From: Cryptomeria japonica
Lineage: Eukaryota; Streptophyta; Pinopsida; Cupressales; Cupressaceae
Assembly: GCF_030272615.1 (NCBI RefSeq)
Contig: NC_081408.1
Span: forward strand, 769,881,336-769,945,335
Direction: 5' to 3'
Length of the DNA: 64,000 nt
Below the pieces are notes generated by a model. That model saw nothing but the letters and a program-made list of their open reading frames with translations. It was not told the DNA's origin and searched no databases. Below, one piece after another: positions 9,541 through 19,500 of the stretch. The number at the start of each line of letters is the position of its first letter. Positions within the stretch are counted from its first letter, which is position 1. The position numbers and the translations under genes were made by a program.

Positions 9541-10907
9541 CTCTGTCCCTCTGGCTGCACCTGTCTCTGTCCCTCTCTGGGACCCTGTGCTGCTGGCACC
9601 TGTAGGGGCAGTCCACCCCGTCCTCTCACCACTGGAGCTGCTCTCTCCTGACCTCCCTCCCTCCGAGGTGCTACCCGTCTCTCTCCCACCACTCCCCTCC
9701 GCCTCCGCCGGCCCCTACCTCCATCCCCTCCTCCATCATCATCCTCTCCTCCACCCTCTCCATCCACTGGCTCTGCTGGATCTGTCAATCTAGGAAATGG
9801 ATGCTCTGCCCAATACGCAGAGTACTCTGCGTCCATCCCTGCATCATCCACCTCTGACCGCATGTCCCATGGCATCGGCATCATCTCAGCTAACTGTGTC
9901 ACTACCTGATCATATGATAATAGTGGGCCAAACTGCACCTGATCTCTGACCGTACGGGCATACATGCCCGAGCCTCGTGGCATCCGCTGAATCCGCTCGA
10001 ACTGCCTGCATACCCTGTCTACCAGCTGCCTCTCCAGAATATAGGGCGTCCGCCCAATCAGATACTTGCTCCTCAATACATATGGTAGCTCCAAGGCATC
10101 ATCCTCCCACTCCTCGCACCCCAGGTACGGCCTCCAGATCACCATGTCAATGTCATCAATAACTCTCCTCCAGTGCTCCAATCTCCCAATCCGAGGCTGG
10201 GATGTAATCATGGCATACAGGTGCACAAAACTCTGTCCCTGTCCTCTGCCTCTGAAGTGAATCGGCCGTGTGATGGGAAGGTGCTCATAGGCCCACACCT
10301 GCAAGAGAGTCACGCCGCAGCCCAAACCCACTAACCTGTGGTATACAAACTGATGCAGCTCATAATACAAATGTGCTAGGACACATGGCCCCCATGCATA
10401 CCTAGTGTGCTCTGCCATCAGCATCTCCAAGGCCCCTCCCCAACCCACCGCCAATCCTCGTGTGGCCCTGTCTGGACACAAATATCCACTGATAACTCCC
10501 CCAACAACTGCCGGCAACGCTAATCCTGTGGCCGTCATGGTGTCCCAGGCTACATGACCTGCTCGCATCTCCAACTCAGGATCCTGAAAAACTCGTCTCA
10601 ATGCCTCCCTGTCACCGTCACGGTCGTAGGGGATCAACTCTCCATCAATGGGAACATGCAGAATCCTATATACATCCTCTAATGTCACTGTCATCTCACC
10701 CATCGGCAGGTGAAACGTGCATGTCTCTGAGTGCCATCTCTCCGCTAATGCAGTCAGCAGCCCCATGTTTGCCCGAAACTCAGGCACATAGAGCATATGT
10801 GTGAGACCCATCTCCTCAATGGAAATCATGTCCTGAATCGACAACTCTGGTCGCAGTCTCTGAGTCGATGGGAATCTCTCCCGTGACTCCAACATCGGCA
10901 AATACTC
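9495..10907 (-). CDS. Antisense PMD gene of element A, exon 2 (plant mobile domain)
   Basis: Plant mobile domain (aminotransferase-like PMD, MAIN/MAIL1 family), a fold found in plant nuclear silencing/genome-stability proteins and repeatedly captured by transposons. Visible family signatures: GLTHMLYVPEFRANMGLL, ALAERWHSETCTFHLP, GEMTVTLEDVYRILHVPIDG, then YYELHQFVYHRL, QVWAYEHLPI, WRPYLGCEEWEDD. About 470 codons are open. The C-terminus is Arg/Gly-rich and then a Gln-Val-Pro repeat ending at TAG. Bases just beyond 10907 on the minus strand read ...CTGCAG, a good splice acceptor, and joining to exon 1 (11734-11799) keeps the frame. It is GC- and CpG-richer than flanking retroelement DNA. It runs opposite to gag-pol, between pol and 3' LTR. 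The biochemical role is unknown. Confidence 0.85.
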   Translation of the reverse strand, partial: EYLPMLESRERFPSTQRLRPELSIQDMISIEEMGLTHMLYVPEFRANMGLLTALAERWHSETCTFHLPMGEMTVTLEDVYRILHVPIDGELIPYDRDGDREALRRVFQDPELEMRAGHVAWDTMTATGLALPAVVGGVISGYLCPDRATRGLAVGWGGALEMLMAEHTRYAWGPCVLAHLYYELHQFVYHRLVGLGCGVTLLQVWAYEHLPITRPIHFRGRGQGQSFVHLYAMITSQPRIGRLEHWRRVIDDIDMVIWRPYLGCEEWEDDALELPYVLRSKYLIGRTPYILERQLVDRVCRQFERIQRMPRGSGMYARTVRDQVQFGPLLSYDQVVTQLAEMMPMPWDMRSEVDDAGMDAEYSAYWAEHPFPRLTDPAEPVDGEGGGEDDDGGGDGGRGRRRRRGVVGERRVAPRREGGQERAAPVVRGRGGLPLQVPAAQGPREGQRQVQPEGQRQVQPQVPIQAQGQV

Positions 10908-11015
10908 CTGCAGTCAAGCAACTCAATCATGTCAGTTATCATGGCATTCACTGCTTATCACTAAATGCTACTCGCTACCTAAATGCATATGGTTATCTAC
11001 CCTAGTGACACTCAC

Positions 11016-11265
11016 TGTTCATCACAAAGTGTTGCTATCTATCCTAGTAGTGCTCCCTGTTCATCACAAAGTACTACGTGTGTGACATTCCCTGTTCATC
11101 ACAAAGTGTCACTCACATTCGCACTCCCTGTTCATCACACAGTGCTGTCTATCTTGGTGCTCCCTGTTCATCACAAAGTGCCTTGATCTATCCTAATCTT
11201 CCTAGAGGACCTGCTTGAGTGTATCCTCTCAGCAGCTTATCCAATCGACAACGTATGTTCATCAC
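11016..11265 (+). repeat. ~36-bp tandem array of TGTTCATCACAAAGTG in the intron
   Basis: TGTTCATCAC starts at 11016, 11058, 11093, 11129, 11165 and 11256, giving spacings of 42, 35, 36, 36 and 91 bp. Most copies continue AAAGTG and are preceded by CTCCC or CTCAC; CACT...AGTG words flanking several copies allow small hairpins. It is separate from the 20-bp array next to it. Confidence 0.85.
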
Positions 11266-11309
11266 AGAACTGCCGATTTGACCTAAAAGACTAAAACCAT
11301 GCATTTAAA

Positions 11310-11620
11310 CACACAAACGCACTTTTACAACACACACGCGCTTTTAACTCATAAACGCGCTTATAGACTGCTTAAACGCGCCTCTGCAACACAGACGCGC
11401 TTTCTGAACACAAACGTGCCTATGCTTGACACAAACGCGATCATGGGACACAGACGTCCCTACATGACATAAACGCTACTAAAAATCACAGACGCTTCTG
11501 CATTTCACAAACGCGTCCGCAATCAACACAAACGCGGTTCCAGGCACAGACGCGCCTGGATCCGACACAGACGCGCCTGTTGGACATAGACGCGCCTGGC
11601 GCTGACACAGACGCGGTTGC
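11310..11620 (+). repeat. ~20-bp periodic array of ACACAGACGCG in the intron
   Basis: Sixteen copies of an ACG core within (A)CACARACGCG lie at 11317, 11336, 11355, 11376, 11395, 11414, 11435, 11454, 11473, 11492, 11511, 11532, 11550, 11571, 11590 and 11611. Spacings are 18-21 bp, mostly 19 with interspersed 21. It is the reverse complement of the CGTCTGTGT core in the gag leader, so gene-sense RNA (minus strand) and leader sense RNA (plus strand) carry the same motif. Confidence 0.92.
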
Positions 11621-11733
11621 GCATTTTTGCACTTTTAAACTATCCTATTTCTAGCGCATTTATTGCTCCTAAACATGCATTTATGACAAAACTCGAAATA
11701 CGTGAAAGTACGAGGAGGTTTTCGGGTACTTAC

Positions 11734-11799
11734 CGGCTCTCCTGCATCGGCTGGTCGCTGGAATCGGCGGACACGGTCGAATCTATGAATGAATGCCAT
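11734..11799 (-). CDS. Antisense PMD gene of element A, exon 1 (22 codons)
   Basis: Reads MAFIHRFDRVRRFQRPADAGEP and then the donor GTAAGT. I chose the ATG at 11799 rather than an upstream in-frame ATG at 11922 because the TATA-like box and putative transcription start lie between them (11,854-11,899). In element M the equivalent exon ends ERIRRFQWPEDYGPT before its own donor. The shared RRFQ-P-D--G core across two diverged elements supports a real coding exon. With exon 2 the open protein is about 490 residues. Confidence 0.8.
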
Positions 11800-11853
11800 C
11801 GCTGCTGACTGCTGCTGCTCTTTTCTCGCTCTGCACTGTGATCTTCTAAGGGT

Positions 11854-11899
11854 GTGGATGACAATGAGGATGTATTTTCCCCCGTGGCCTATCTTATAG
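11854..11899 (-). promoter_or_regulatory. Core promoter of the antisense PMD gene (TATA plus start-site block)
   Basis: On the minus strand CTATAAG (11893-11899) is followed ~30 bp later by CCTCATTGTCATCCAC (11854-11869), and the ATG is at 11799. Element M shows TATATAT (63145-63151), then CCTCATTTGCATCCA (63172-63186) and ATG at 63249. Conservation of box, spacing and the start-site block in two diverged elements is the main evidence. Confidence 0.65.
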
Positions 11900-12129
11900 C
11901 CTACCCTAGCCCTGGCCTTCATTTCCCGAGTCAGTATTCTTCATCCTGTGACTTTGTCACATTATCCACTCAACCCATTCTATCCCATCTTTCTTATCAA
12001 GAGATTGTCTGCAATCTTTTCAGACATTTTCATCCAATCTCTCGAGGGGGCATATCATTCCCATCCTGGGGCAACTCTGTATCAATTCATCTTATCTTCT
12101 TTAAAACAACGCGACAAGCCGCATTGTCT

Positions 12130-12144
12130 CAAAGAGGGGCAAAA
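12130..12144 (+). other. Polypurine tract of element A
   Basis: CAAAGAGGGGCAAAA lies directly before the LTR start TGTAGACACC. This primes plus-strand DNA synthesis in LTR retrotransposons. A near-identical tract in opposite orientation borders the LTR of element M (61,686 onward). Confidence 0.85.
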
Positions 12145-12917
12145 TGTAGACACCTAAAATTGTCATGTCTAATTAAATAAATATTTTATTTATTTAATTA
12201 TCTAAGCCTAATTCTTCTATTAATTAAATAAATCTTTATTTATTTAATTAATTCATTTATCCTCTTCTAGCCTTATTTCTCATTTAAATAAATACATTTA
12301 TTTATTTAAATTATCCCTTTCCTAAATTAAATAAATATTTTATTTATTTAATTGTCCTATTTCTTCTATTAATTAAATAAATCTTTATTTATTTAATTAA
12401 TTCATTATCTTTTTCTACACATGACACATGTCATTTATCTCTTATTTCCTACACTACCTACCTCTTTCATTATTTTGGTATTTCTTATACCTACCCTCTA
12501 ATCCTAGCCGACCTCTCTTTTTACACCTCTCAATCTTAACCCTCCATTTCTTATTGTGTCTTCTATTTAAGGAGATGTTTTCTTCATTGTCAAACCCTAA
12601 TGAGATATCTTAATGACCTAAGGACTGATTTTGGAGGACTTGGCTACACTACAATTCTACTTGCAACCACATTCCGTTCTTTATTGAGCTCTTGTGCATA
12701 CAAAAATCTGAGAGCAAGCATATCAAACAAGATCAATGGAGATAGGAAGAATGGAGATCAAAACCCTAGTGGACATGTGATGGTATAATCTTTGTGATTT
12801 TGAGTTATTTTGCATTGTCTTAGGTTATCTTTATATGTTATGGTGGATCTTTGTTCGTTGTTAGGCTAGGGTTTGGTGGTTGAATCCATTTTAGTCTTTC
12901 AATATTGTTGTTTATTG
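12145..12917 (+). repeat. 3' LTR of element A (incomplete)
   Basis: Starts TGTAGACACC right after the polypurine tract. A promoter-like TATTTAAGG sits at ~12565. The right boundary is uncertain: minus-strand coding text of another element begins by 12,918, so the LTR is cut off near there and no terminal CA can be set. Confidence 0.7.
12171..12405. repeat. Five AT palindromes in the U3 of LTR A
   Basis: TTAAATAAAT...ATTTATTTAA palindromes of ~30 bp recur at about 12,171, 12,218, 12,282, 12,324 and 12,368, roughly 42-64 bp apart. Comparable AT palindromes are found in the S-family LTRs (54,220-54,545 and 61,430-61,660), so they look like a shared U3 feature of these Tat elements. Confidence 0.75.
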
Positions 12918-13115
12918 CTATCCATTTTCACCATACACAACTTTTATTGTCACTTTCTCAGTTTTGTCTTCAATTGCGTCTAGTTTTCTCTCTACTTGCA
13001 GTAATCTTTCTTTGAGGAGTCTATTTTCTTCTTCTTGATCTTCTAGCTTCTTGGCTCACTTTGAATTTTTCACCATCCTTAGACTATTCTCTCCTACTGA
13101 TTCAGTGTCTGTCAT
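12918..13115 (-). pseudogene. N-terminal coding remnant next to the primer site
   Basis: Minus strand from ATG at 13115: MTDTESVGENSLRMVKNSK, one stop, then a heptad-like charged run (KKLEDQEEENRLLKERLLQ) ending near 12918. Lying just inside the primer site, it is in the position of a gag N-terminus. I do not recognise the family; a coiled coil is all that can be said. Confidence 0.45.
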
Positions 13116-14720
13116 GTACTAGCTTCTTCCCAAATCTTGCTAGCTCTGATACCACTATGAAAGGGAGATAAACTCAACAAGAGTCTACCCTTTGTCAAAA
13201 GGCAATCAAGTGTTATCCTAGAGGGCTCCTTTAATTGTTAATCTGATCTACTAATCATTTTAAACACCTCAACTCTCTAGGAGTGCTCCCAATCAAGATG
13301 TGCTCACTGGTTGCTCAGGCTTGGTTGAGATTCACAAGGGTAAATCCAACCTTACTCTCTCAAACTCCTAACAGATGCTTGCAAAAGTTGTAGTGAGTGT
13401 TCATGATGTTTTCCAAGGGTATTAAACTATTTTTTTTGATCAATTTTCCCATCGCTCCTTCATTTCCCTATTTTCTAGGCCTAGTAGCCCTAGAGCCCCA
13501 ATTAGCCCTACCTAACCATTTTTTGTGGATTTTCTCACAAATTCCCCAAATACCCATACAACTTCATTAGTGATCTGAATACCCTTTTGGAAGTACTTCA
13601 AGATTCATGACATGAGAAATCTCAGTCTGGTCATACAGGTACGGAACCCGAGAAAAGCTTGTTTTAAGGGATTTTAGGCTTGTTTTGGTCTTTTTCCAAG
13701 GGTTTGGTGTCTCCCCTGATCTTTATTACCTCAAAAATCTCACACATTCTCTTCCACACCCCACTTTCTCATGCCAAAAAATCTTCAACTCCAACCCTAC
13801 TCATTCCGACAAGCACTTGTATAATCTCGTTCATTTCCTAACCGGGTTGTGATTGAGCTCGCCTAGGAAATGATGCTCATTGGCCTTTCAATGACCTCCA
13901 AAGGAAAATAAAAACTATTTACACTATATAAAGGTTCCACCACTTGAGTCCCAAGGGTCATTGAGAAGAACTCAAAGGACTTCAAGATGGAACCATGTTT
14001 GGGCCTCTCAAAACCCTACTCAGGCCGAGAGCTTACAAAATTAAGTAAACAATTCAAACCTGCACAAAAACTAATTCAAATTCTTCCTGAGCACTACAAT
14101 AACATGTACAAAAAAATTATCAAAGAATAGAAATGCAATCAATCCATTAGGTATGGACTGTTGCTCTAATTCTTAGAAAAACACATGGTAAAAACTCAAA
14201 AATGGTCTCCAAAATGTATTCAAATCTACTCCAGGCATTCACCAACCTGATTACATTCATTCTCAAGTAATTTATATTCCATTCGTGTCCTAAATAATTC
14301 TCCATCAGTTTCCTAACCAACCCCTTGCTCAAAAATGCAAAAAGTTGCTCAACGTTGCAAAAAGTTGTCAAGCAACTTTGACAACTTTTGCCAAAAAGTG
14401 CATTTTTTCATTACATGTTTTGTTTCCTTCTTCAAGCCATCTAGGATGACTAAAAACCACTAATTTAACATGTCCCAATGCCAAACAAGGCTATTCAAGA
14501 CATTTTACTTCAAAATGCAAGAGTATGCCATTATAGGCTTACAAGGGCTTACAAGCCAAAATTGAGCAAATGCATTGTCCTATGGACATTCAACCTATAA
14601 AATCATTTCCAAAACATAAGAGGACATATGAGAAGACTCTTTTTAACCATCCAAAACCAAACTATGAACAAACACACCAAAATGAAGAAATTACACTCAA
14701 AACTAGGTGCTCCTGCACCA
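12918..14720 (-). mobile_element. Fragment of a minus-strand LTR retrotransposon (gag start, primer site, 5' LTR)
   Basis: A complementary PBS, GCTCTGATACCA (13143-13154), is the reverse of TGGTATCAGAGC, the initiator-tRNA-Met primer site typical of copia elements. To its right an LTR would begin with TGAAAGGGAG at 13158; its far end is not defined but should lie before the palindrome array at ~14,770. To its left is a short coding remnant. A TATA-like ACTATATAAAGG near 13,922 is on the plus strand, so is not obviously its promoter. 14,336-14,400 holds GCAAAAAGTTG repeats able to pair with CAACTTTTGC. Confidence 0.6.
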
Positions 14721-14794
14721 CTATCTATGCCTTGTGAGCAAATTCAAACAAGTTTGAATGAAGAATTGATAATAATTTGAGCCAAGAAAAAAAT

Positions 14795-15625
14795 TCACTC
14801 CTAACCCTTCCAAGGGTACAGGAGCAAAATTTCTAAGGATCTTGTAACTCTCAAAGGTACCTAAGTGAGATTGTCAAGAGGTGCTTTTGATCCAACGTTT
14901 TGAACAAGGCGCCCCCCTAAGGCGATTTCTTAGCATGTTCTAAGGCCCAGGAAATGTGAGTGAAGGTAAAGTTTGATCATTTGATAAATATTCAAGGCTA
15001 ATACTCCTAATTTTCTCTTGACCCTTCCAAGGGTACAGAAGCAAAATCCTTGGAAAAGCCTAATTTCTCACCAAAAGCATTGAATGGACATCACTTTGAG
15101 CAATAATGGAAGCTAATCTACTTGATTATGATGGAAGAATCATTCAAAACTTGAGTTCAAGGTGAAGTAATAAATAATGGTGAACGAATTGAATGGAAGG
15201 AAGAATTTTTCTCCTGACCCTCTCTAAGGTACAAAACTGAAATTCTCAAAAGGCTTTAATTGCTCACTCAAACAATTAAATGGATCCTATCATGAGCTAG
15301 GTTGAAGGAAAATGGACTTGATTGAGGTGGAAGAAGGACCCAAAAGCTAAGTTTAAGAGCAAATTTGAAGGAATATGAAGTGTTTGAATCAAAAAGAAGA
15401 ATTTCGCTCCTGACCCTTCCAAAGGTATAGGAGCAAAATCCTTGAAGGGACCCCTTATTTCACCAAGGTATTAAAAGGATCTTGTTTTGAGAAAGGTTAA
15501 AGTGCAAATTGACTTTAGTGCGATGAGGAGAGTGAAGTGGAAAATCAAGTCTAGGACAAGGTCATGAGAAATGAGAAATGAATTGAGCTAATGAAGAATT
15601 TCACTCATGATAGGTACAAGAGAGA
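14795..15625 (+). repeat. Palindrome array, plus-strand copy (~195-bp spacing)
   Basis: Palindrome centres at about 14,810, 15,029, 15,223, 15,420 and 15,611 (spacings 219, 194, 197, 191). The core is CCTGACCCTTCCAAGGGTAC with flanking TTCGCTC / GAGC(A/G)AAAT arms, the reverse complement of the units in solo LTR B. Confidence 0.8.
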
Positions 15626-15815
15626 AATCACCAAGAAATTAGAGAGAAAGCAATTCAATTCAACCAAGGGAGCATTAATGAGTTAACAAGTCGATTTCAC
15701 TCTTTTGTGCCAAAAGCAAGTTTCAAATTATGGTTGACAAAGTCGGCCAGCTTGGGGAAGGTATAATTAATTTTATTATAACAAAGTTGGATTTTCAAGA
15801 GAGAGATGAAAGTGC

Positions 15816-15824
15816 CTATATAAG
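15816..15824 (+). promoter_or_regulatory. TATA box upstream of ORF-X
   Basis: CTATATAAG follows the palindrome array and precedes the ORF-X ATG by about 770 bp. It is a canonical plant TATA sequence; use by ORF-X is inferred from order. Confidence 0.5.
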
Positions 15825-16317
15825 AAAGAATGCATCTTAGTCACTCATCATTCATTAAAACACATTCTTCCTTAGAGCGAATTTAAAGAGCAGGCTTAGG
15901 AAGCAAACTTCATCAGCAGATTCCATCAAGTATTAAAGAAGCCAATTTCAGATCCTAAGAAGGAAGGTTAATAATCTTCATGAGCCAAATTTTACAAAAA
16001 GCAAACTGCAATAGCTGATTTATAGATGAATTTTAAAGCTTAATAAGGCAGGTCAACGCAAATTTAATAATCTTCAAACCTAGACCTAATTTTCCAAAGT
16101 GTGAATTCAAGGAACAATGAATATAACTGATGAATTAAGAGGGTGAATTTAGAGAATACCGATCCTTCTAAAGAGACTCTAACATGTTTAAGGTGTTGGT
16201 CTGAATCATTTAAGGAAGCTATCCTGTGAAAGCATCACTTGGAAGGGTGGTGAATTCAACAACAACCTACCATTTACCCATCTTTTTCAAGTTGATATCT
16301 TTAAAATTAAGATTAAG

Positions 16318-16578
16318 GTATGTACAATCTGATTTATTTGAAGGAATTTTAATGAAGATCTGATTTAAATCAATATCAATTATTTTTGTGAAGTTAGGTC
16401 TTCATGGTTTAGCTTGATTCATTTGTGATGTCAATTTGAAAATTTGTAATTTTAAATCCTATTCTTTTGATTTTCAAATTGAAGTTCATAATATAGGCAT
16501 AGTTGCTATCTTAAGGTCTTGAATTGATCATCCTTGTGACCTTTCCCTTTAAAACCATAACTTAAGCTATCTATATAG
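16318..16578 (+). other. Possible leader intron before ORF-X
   Basis: AAG|GTATGT at 16315-16323 is a strong donor and CTATATAG|G at 16571-16579 a fair acceptor, eight bases before the ORF-X ATG (16586). The enclosed 261 bp is AT/T-rich like a plant intron. The acceptor lacks a strong pyrimidine tract, so this is tentative. Confidence 0.35.
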
Positions 16579-16585
16579 GTAATAA

Positions 16586-19500
16586 ATGGCAGGCCCCAAG
16601 GCAAGTGGATCTACTACTTAGAAAGCTCTAATCAAAGAAGATCAAAGGAGTAAAGACTTGGATATGAGGATCACGTCCAAGTGGAGAAATGTCGGAGACA
16701 CCGACCTAGGAAACTTCAATGTGAAGGAGTTTCGAGAATCACCCTACATTGGCAAGCCATCACCCATAGCGAAGAAGATAATTGAGAGTGGAATCATCAA
16801 AGCAATAGGTTTCCTTCCCGCAGTCAGGTGTCACGAGCTAATGATCGAACGTGCCAAGCACTATGATTCGCATTCAAGGACAATTGTGGCCAAGGATGGG
16901 ATTGTCCTCGCCTATCTCTCAGAGGGATCTATAAGTGAATATTTTCATCTTCCAGGGTAGAGAGATATGACTTACAAGAGCCTAGAAGGAGCCAAGTCTA
17001 TCTACGAAGATGATCCTGATACTTGTCTGAATTTTGTCAATAAGAATTGGTTGCTCAAAAGTAGGCCTCACTTGTATAAGATACCCAATATACCTCACAG
17101 AATTGATTTCCAAGAAGAATTTAGAGACTTGATAACCATGCTTAATTGAGTTGTAGGTGCCTCTCAATCCTTCTTTTTTGACAAATGGATGTTTTTCTTT
17201 ATACAAGTGATCATACAAGGGAAAGGGATGTTCAACTAGGCCATAATTATCAATAATCACCTAGATGTGCAGTTGAGGAGGTTAGTCCCTACTAAGTCAT
17301 TCCACATGAGCTCATATGTTATATATTATTTATCTAGATTTTATGAGTTTGCAGGACTACCACATAGAGGCATTGTTGGGAGAGGGCCTGGGGAGATAAG
17401 AGTGTGTGATTCCTATGCCCAATTATATCATCCACCTAAGAAGTACTACAAGATAGTCAATGATGCTTTTGTAATGCATATCACTAGGACATTACAAGGA
17501 GGAATTCATCAACAACTATCTCCAGAAGCACAAGAGCTTGTGATGAAACATGGTGCATGGTTCATTCAATTTCCTAAATTCACCTACATCATAATTCATA
17601 GATGTCCTTCACCTCCTTATATGTTTCCAAGGTATCCAACGGATAAGATAGTACTACTTGAGGTGACTCGACAGTTGGTAGTGTGTGTTAAGGTATCAAG
17701 GCATAAGCATGGAAATGGTATCCCTATACCTATTTCACTTGGAATTCAATCAAAGTTTGTCCTAACTTTCAAGCAGATGAAGATGCAGAAAATGAGCTAT
17801 CTCTCTATTAATTCGCATCTTTTTCTTCAAGAGATAATTTTGATCCTAATGGTTATGTGGAGGAAATTGTTGGGAAAAAGTATAAGCATGCATTTCAAGT
17901 ACAAGACTTTTGGATGAATGTTCAGGATGATGTAGAAGTAAAGAAAAAAATGCACTCTTGATTATCCCTTGATCTCATCCAGAAATGTAAGATCTACAAA
18001 GTGGTGGATTAGGCACAAGACAGTGGCATATATCTTCAATATTCCTATGAGAAATAAGACAAAGAAGTGAAGATTGGTTGGGATGAGCAAGAGGTCATAG
18101 ACTTGAGAGCATTGATGGATCTAGTTTTGAGTTGTACTCACAAATGGGTGGATGTCCAGCATCAAAAGTTGAAGGAACAAAACATAGCTATGACATTTAG
18201 CTTGGAAACAAGAATAGAAGAAGGAGAGGTAAGTGCAAGTGAGAACACTTCTCATTCTAAGGGGTCAAAGAGGAAGGAGGGACCTGAAAAGAGAAAGTCA
18301 TCCAAGAAGAAGCAAAGAGTAAATCCAAATCATCCTCCTAGTGCTTCTTCCAGACATGAAAAAGAGATAGACCAAGGAGAGGATCAAAGGGAGAAGATGC
18401 ATGAGATAGATGAGTCCATGGAGTCCACAGTGTAGAATGATAGATGAGACAAGAGGAAGACACCTCAGCAATCATCAAGTCAATCTCTTCCTCTCCAAGT
18501 TTGTGATAATGAACAGCAAGAAGAAAGAAATGATGATGAAGTGACATCTCCGTTTAGAGGTGAGCGGCCATTGCTTGAAGAAACGCAAGTAAAAGAAGGA
18601 AAATCTTCCATTCCAGATTGGCTTAGAGAGAGACTTACAAGGGAAGTTGTAGTTGAAGAAGAAGAGCTATTATTTGATTTGGAAAGTCTTCTAAGCAAGT
18701 CTCAAGAGGGTATTGAAAAGAAGAAAGCTACAAAGATATCTAAGGTTATCAGAGATGATACAGGATCTAGAAATATACAAATAGCTACATCAACGGTGGG
18801 CAAGTATGATGATGAGATCATGGCAGAAGAATATGATTTGGAGAGATTTGATCTTGGTCCACTTACCTCCAAGCAAGCCATGGAAGATGCGACTGATTCA
18901 ATGAGAGCGGTCAATGATAAGCTAAAAGAAGAAATAGAAAAGAATAAAAGGTTATAAAGGGAGATTGATGTTTGGAGGAATTATTTTAGCTAGCTTAATG
19001 AGCCATTAGGGTGATAGGATCCAGTAGTCTCACCCTTGCAGGCACTCCCTCTTGAGTCAATAAATCAGGTAGAAAAGATGAAGAACTCAGCCCAACTCAT
19101 AGATACATGGATTGATAGATCCTACATGGTAGCCAAGGAATTTGTCAGAAGAATGATGAAAACAATCCACAAGGCCATCCAAGTCCTTGAGATCATTCAT
19201 AATCTAGTGGTAAGTGTTGATGCATTTACTCACACTAGAGATATTACCATCCTAGTGTTGCAAATAGTAAGGAAGACATCAAGATAGGTTTTAGCACAAG
19301 AAAGGATAGTTGATGGTGGAACTCATAATTTCCTACAATGGTCAACTTTGCTCCAAATGAAGGAGGTTCTATTCAAGGACATCAATAGTAGGTGCAACCA
19401 AGTTGAGGACACTATCCATCCTATTCAGGATAAAGTGTTTGATGTAATATGTGTGATCCTTAATAGGAGGATAGAGATTGACACAGATGTGGATATCCAA

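Larger units (their letters stand above)
10908..11733 (-). other. Intron of the antisense PMD gene
   Basis: On the minus strand the donor is CCG|GTAAGT (GT complement at 11732-11733) and the acceptor is CTGCAG|GAG (at 10908-10909). It is phase 0: exon 1 ends ...ADAGEP and exon 2 begins EYLPMLES. The intron is 826 bp and holds two unrelated repeat arrays. Element M has an intron at the homologous site and phase (63,324-63,964). Because the gene is antisense, this intron cannot be spliced from the element's genomic RNA, which explains how it persists through retrotransposition. Confidence 0.85.
1..12917 (+). mobile_element. Element A: Tat-like Ty3/gypsy retrotransposon carrying an antisense PMD gene
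   Basis: The order on the plus strand is leader, gag, pol (RT, RNase H, second RNase H, integrase), a 5-kb 3' region with an antisense gene, a polypurine tract and a 3' LTR starting TGTAGACACC. The second RNase H after the first, the CKFH...C gag knuckle and antisense ORFs between pol and 3' LTR are known traits of the Tat branch. The 5' LTR is absent or only its last bases are present, so element length, LTR identity and target duplication cannot be measured. The right end is truncated or interrupted near 12,917. One pol nonsense codon, a mutated integrase and no visible protease make it non-autonomous now. Confidence 0.85.

Noticed and set aside
9343-9793. Plus-strand open frames rich in Pro/Cys/Leu opposite the PMD tail
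   Set aside because: They are the complement of the low-complexity Gln/Arg/Gly coding repeats; no protein-family resemblance and no promoter.
11016-11620. Regularly spaced repeats suggesting a CRISPR-like array
   Set aside because: Core units of ~10-20 bp with degenerate ends, in a plant intron, and no cas genes; not a CRISPR array.
13143-13154. tRNA-like string GCTCTGATACCA
   Set aside because: Not a tRNA gene; it is a reverse-oriented tRNA-Met primer-binding site of an LTR retrotransposon. No cloverleaf is present.
13920-13932. ACTATATAAAGG on the plus strand as a promoter
   Set aside because: No downstream plus-strand gene before the palindrome array, and the surrounding LTR is in minus orientation.
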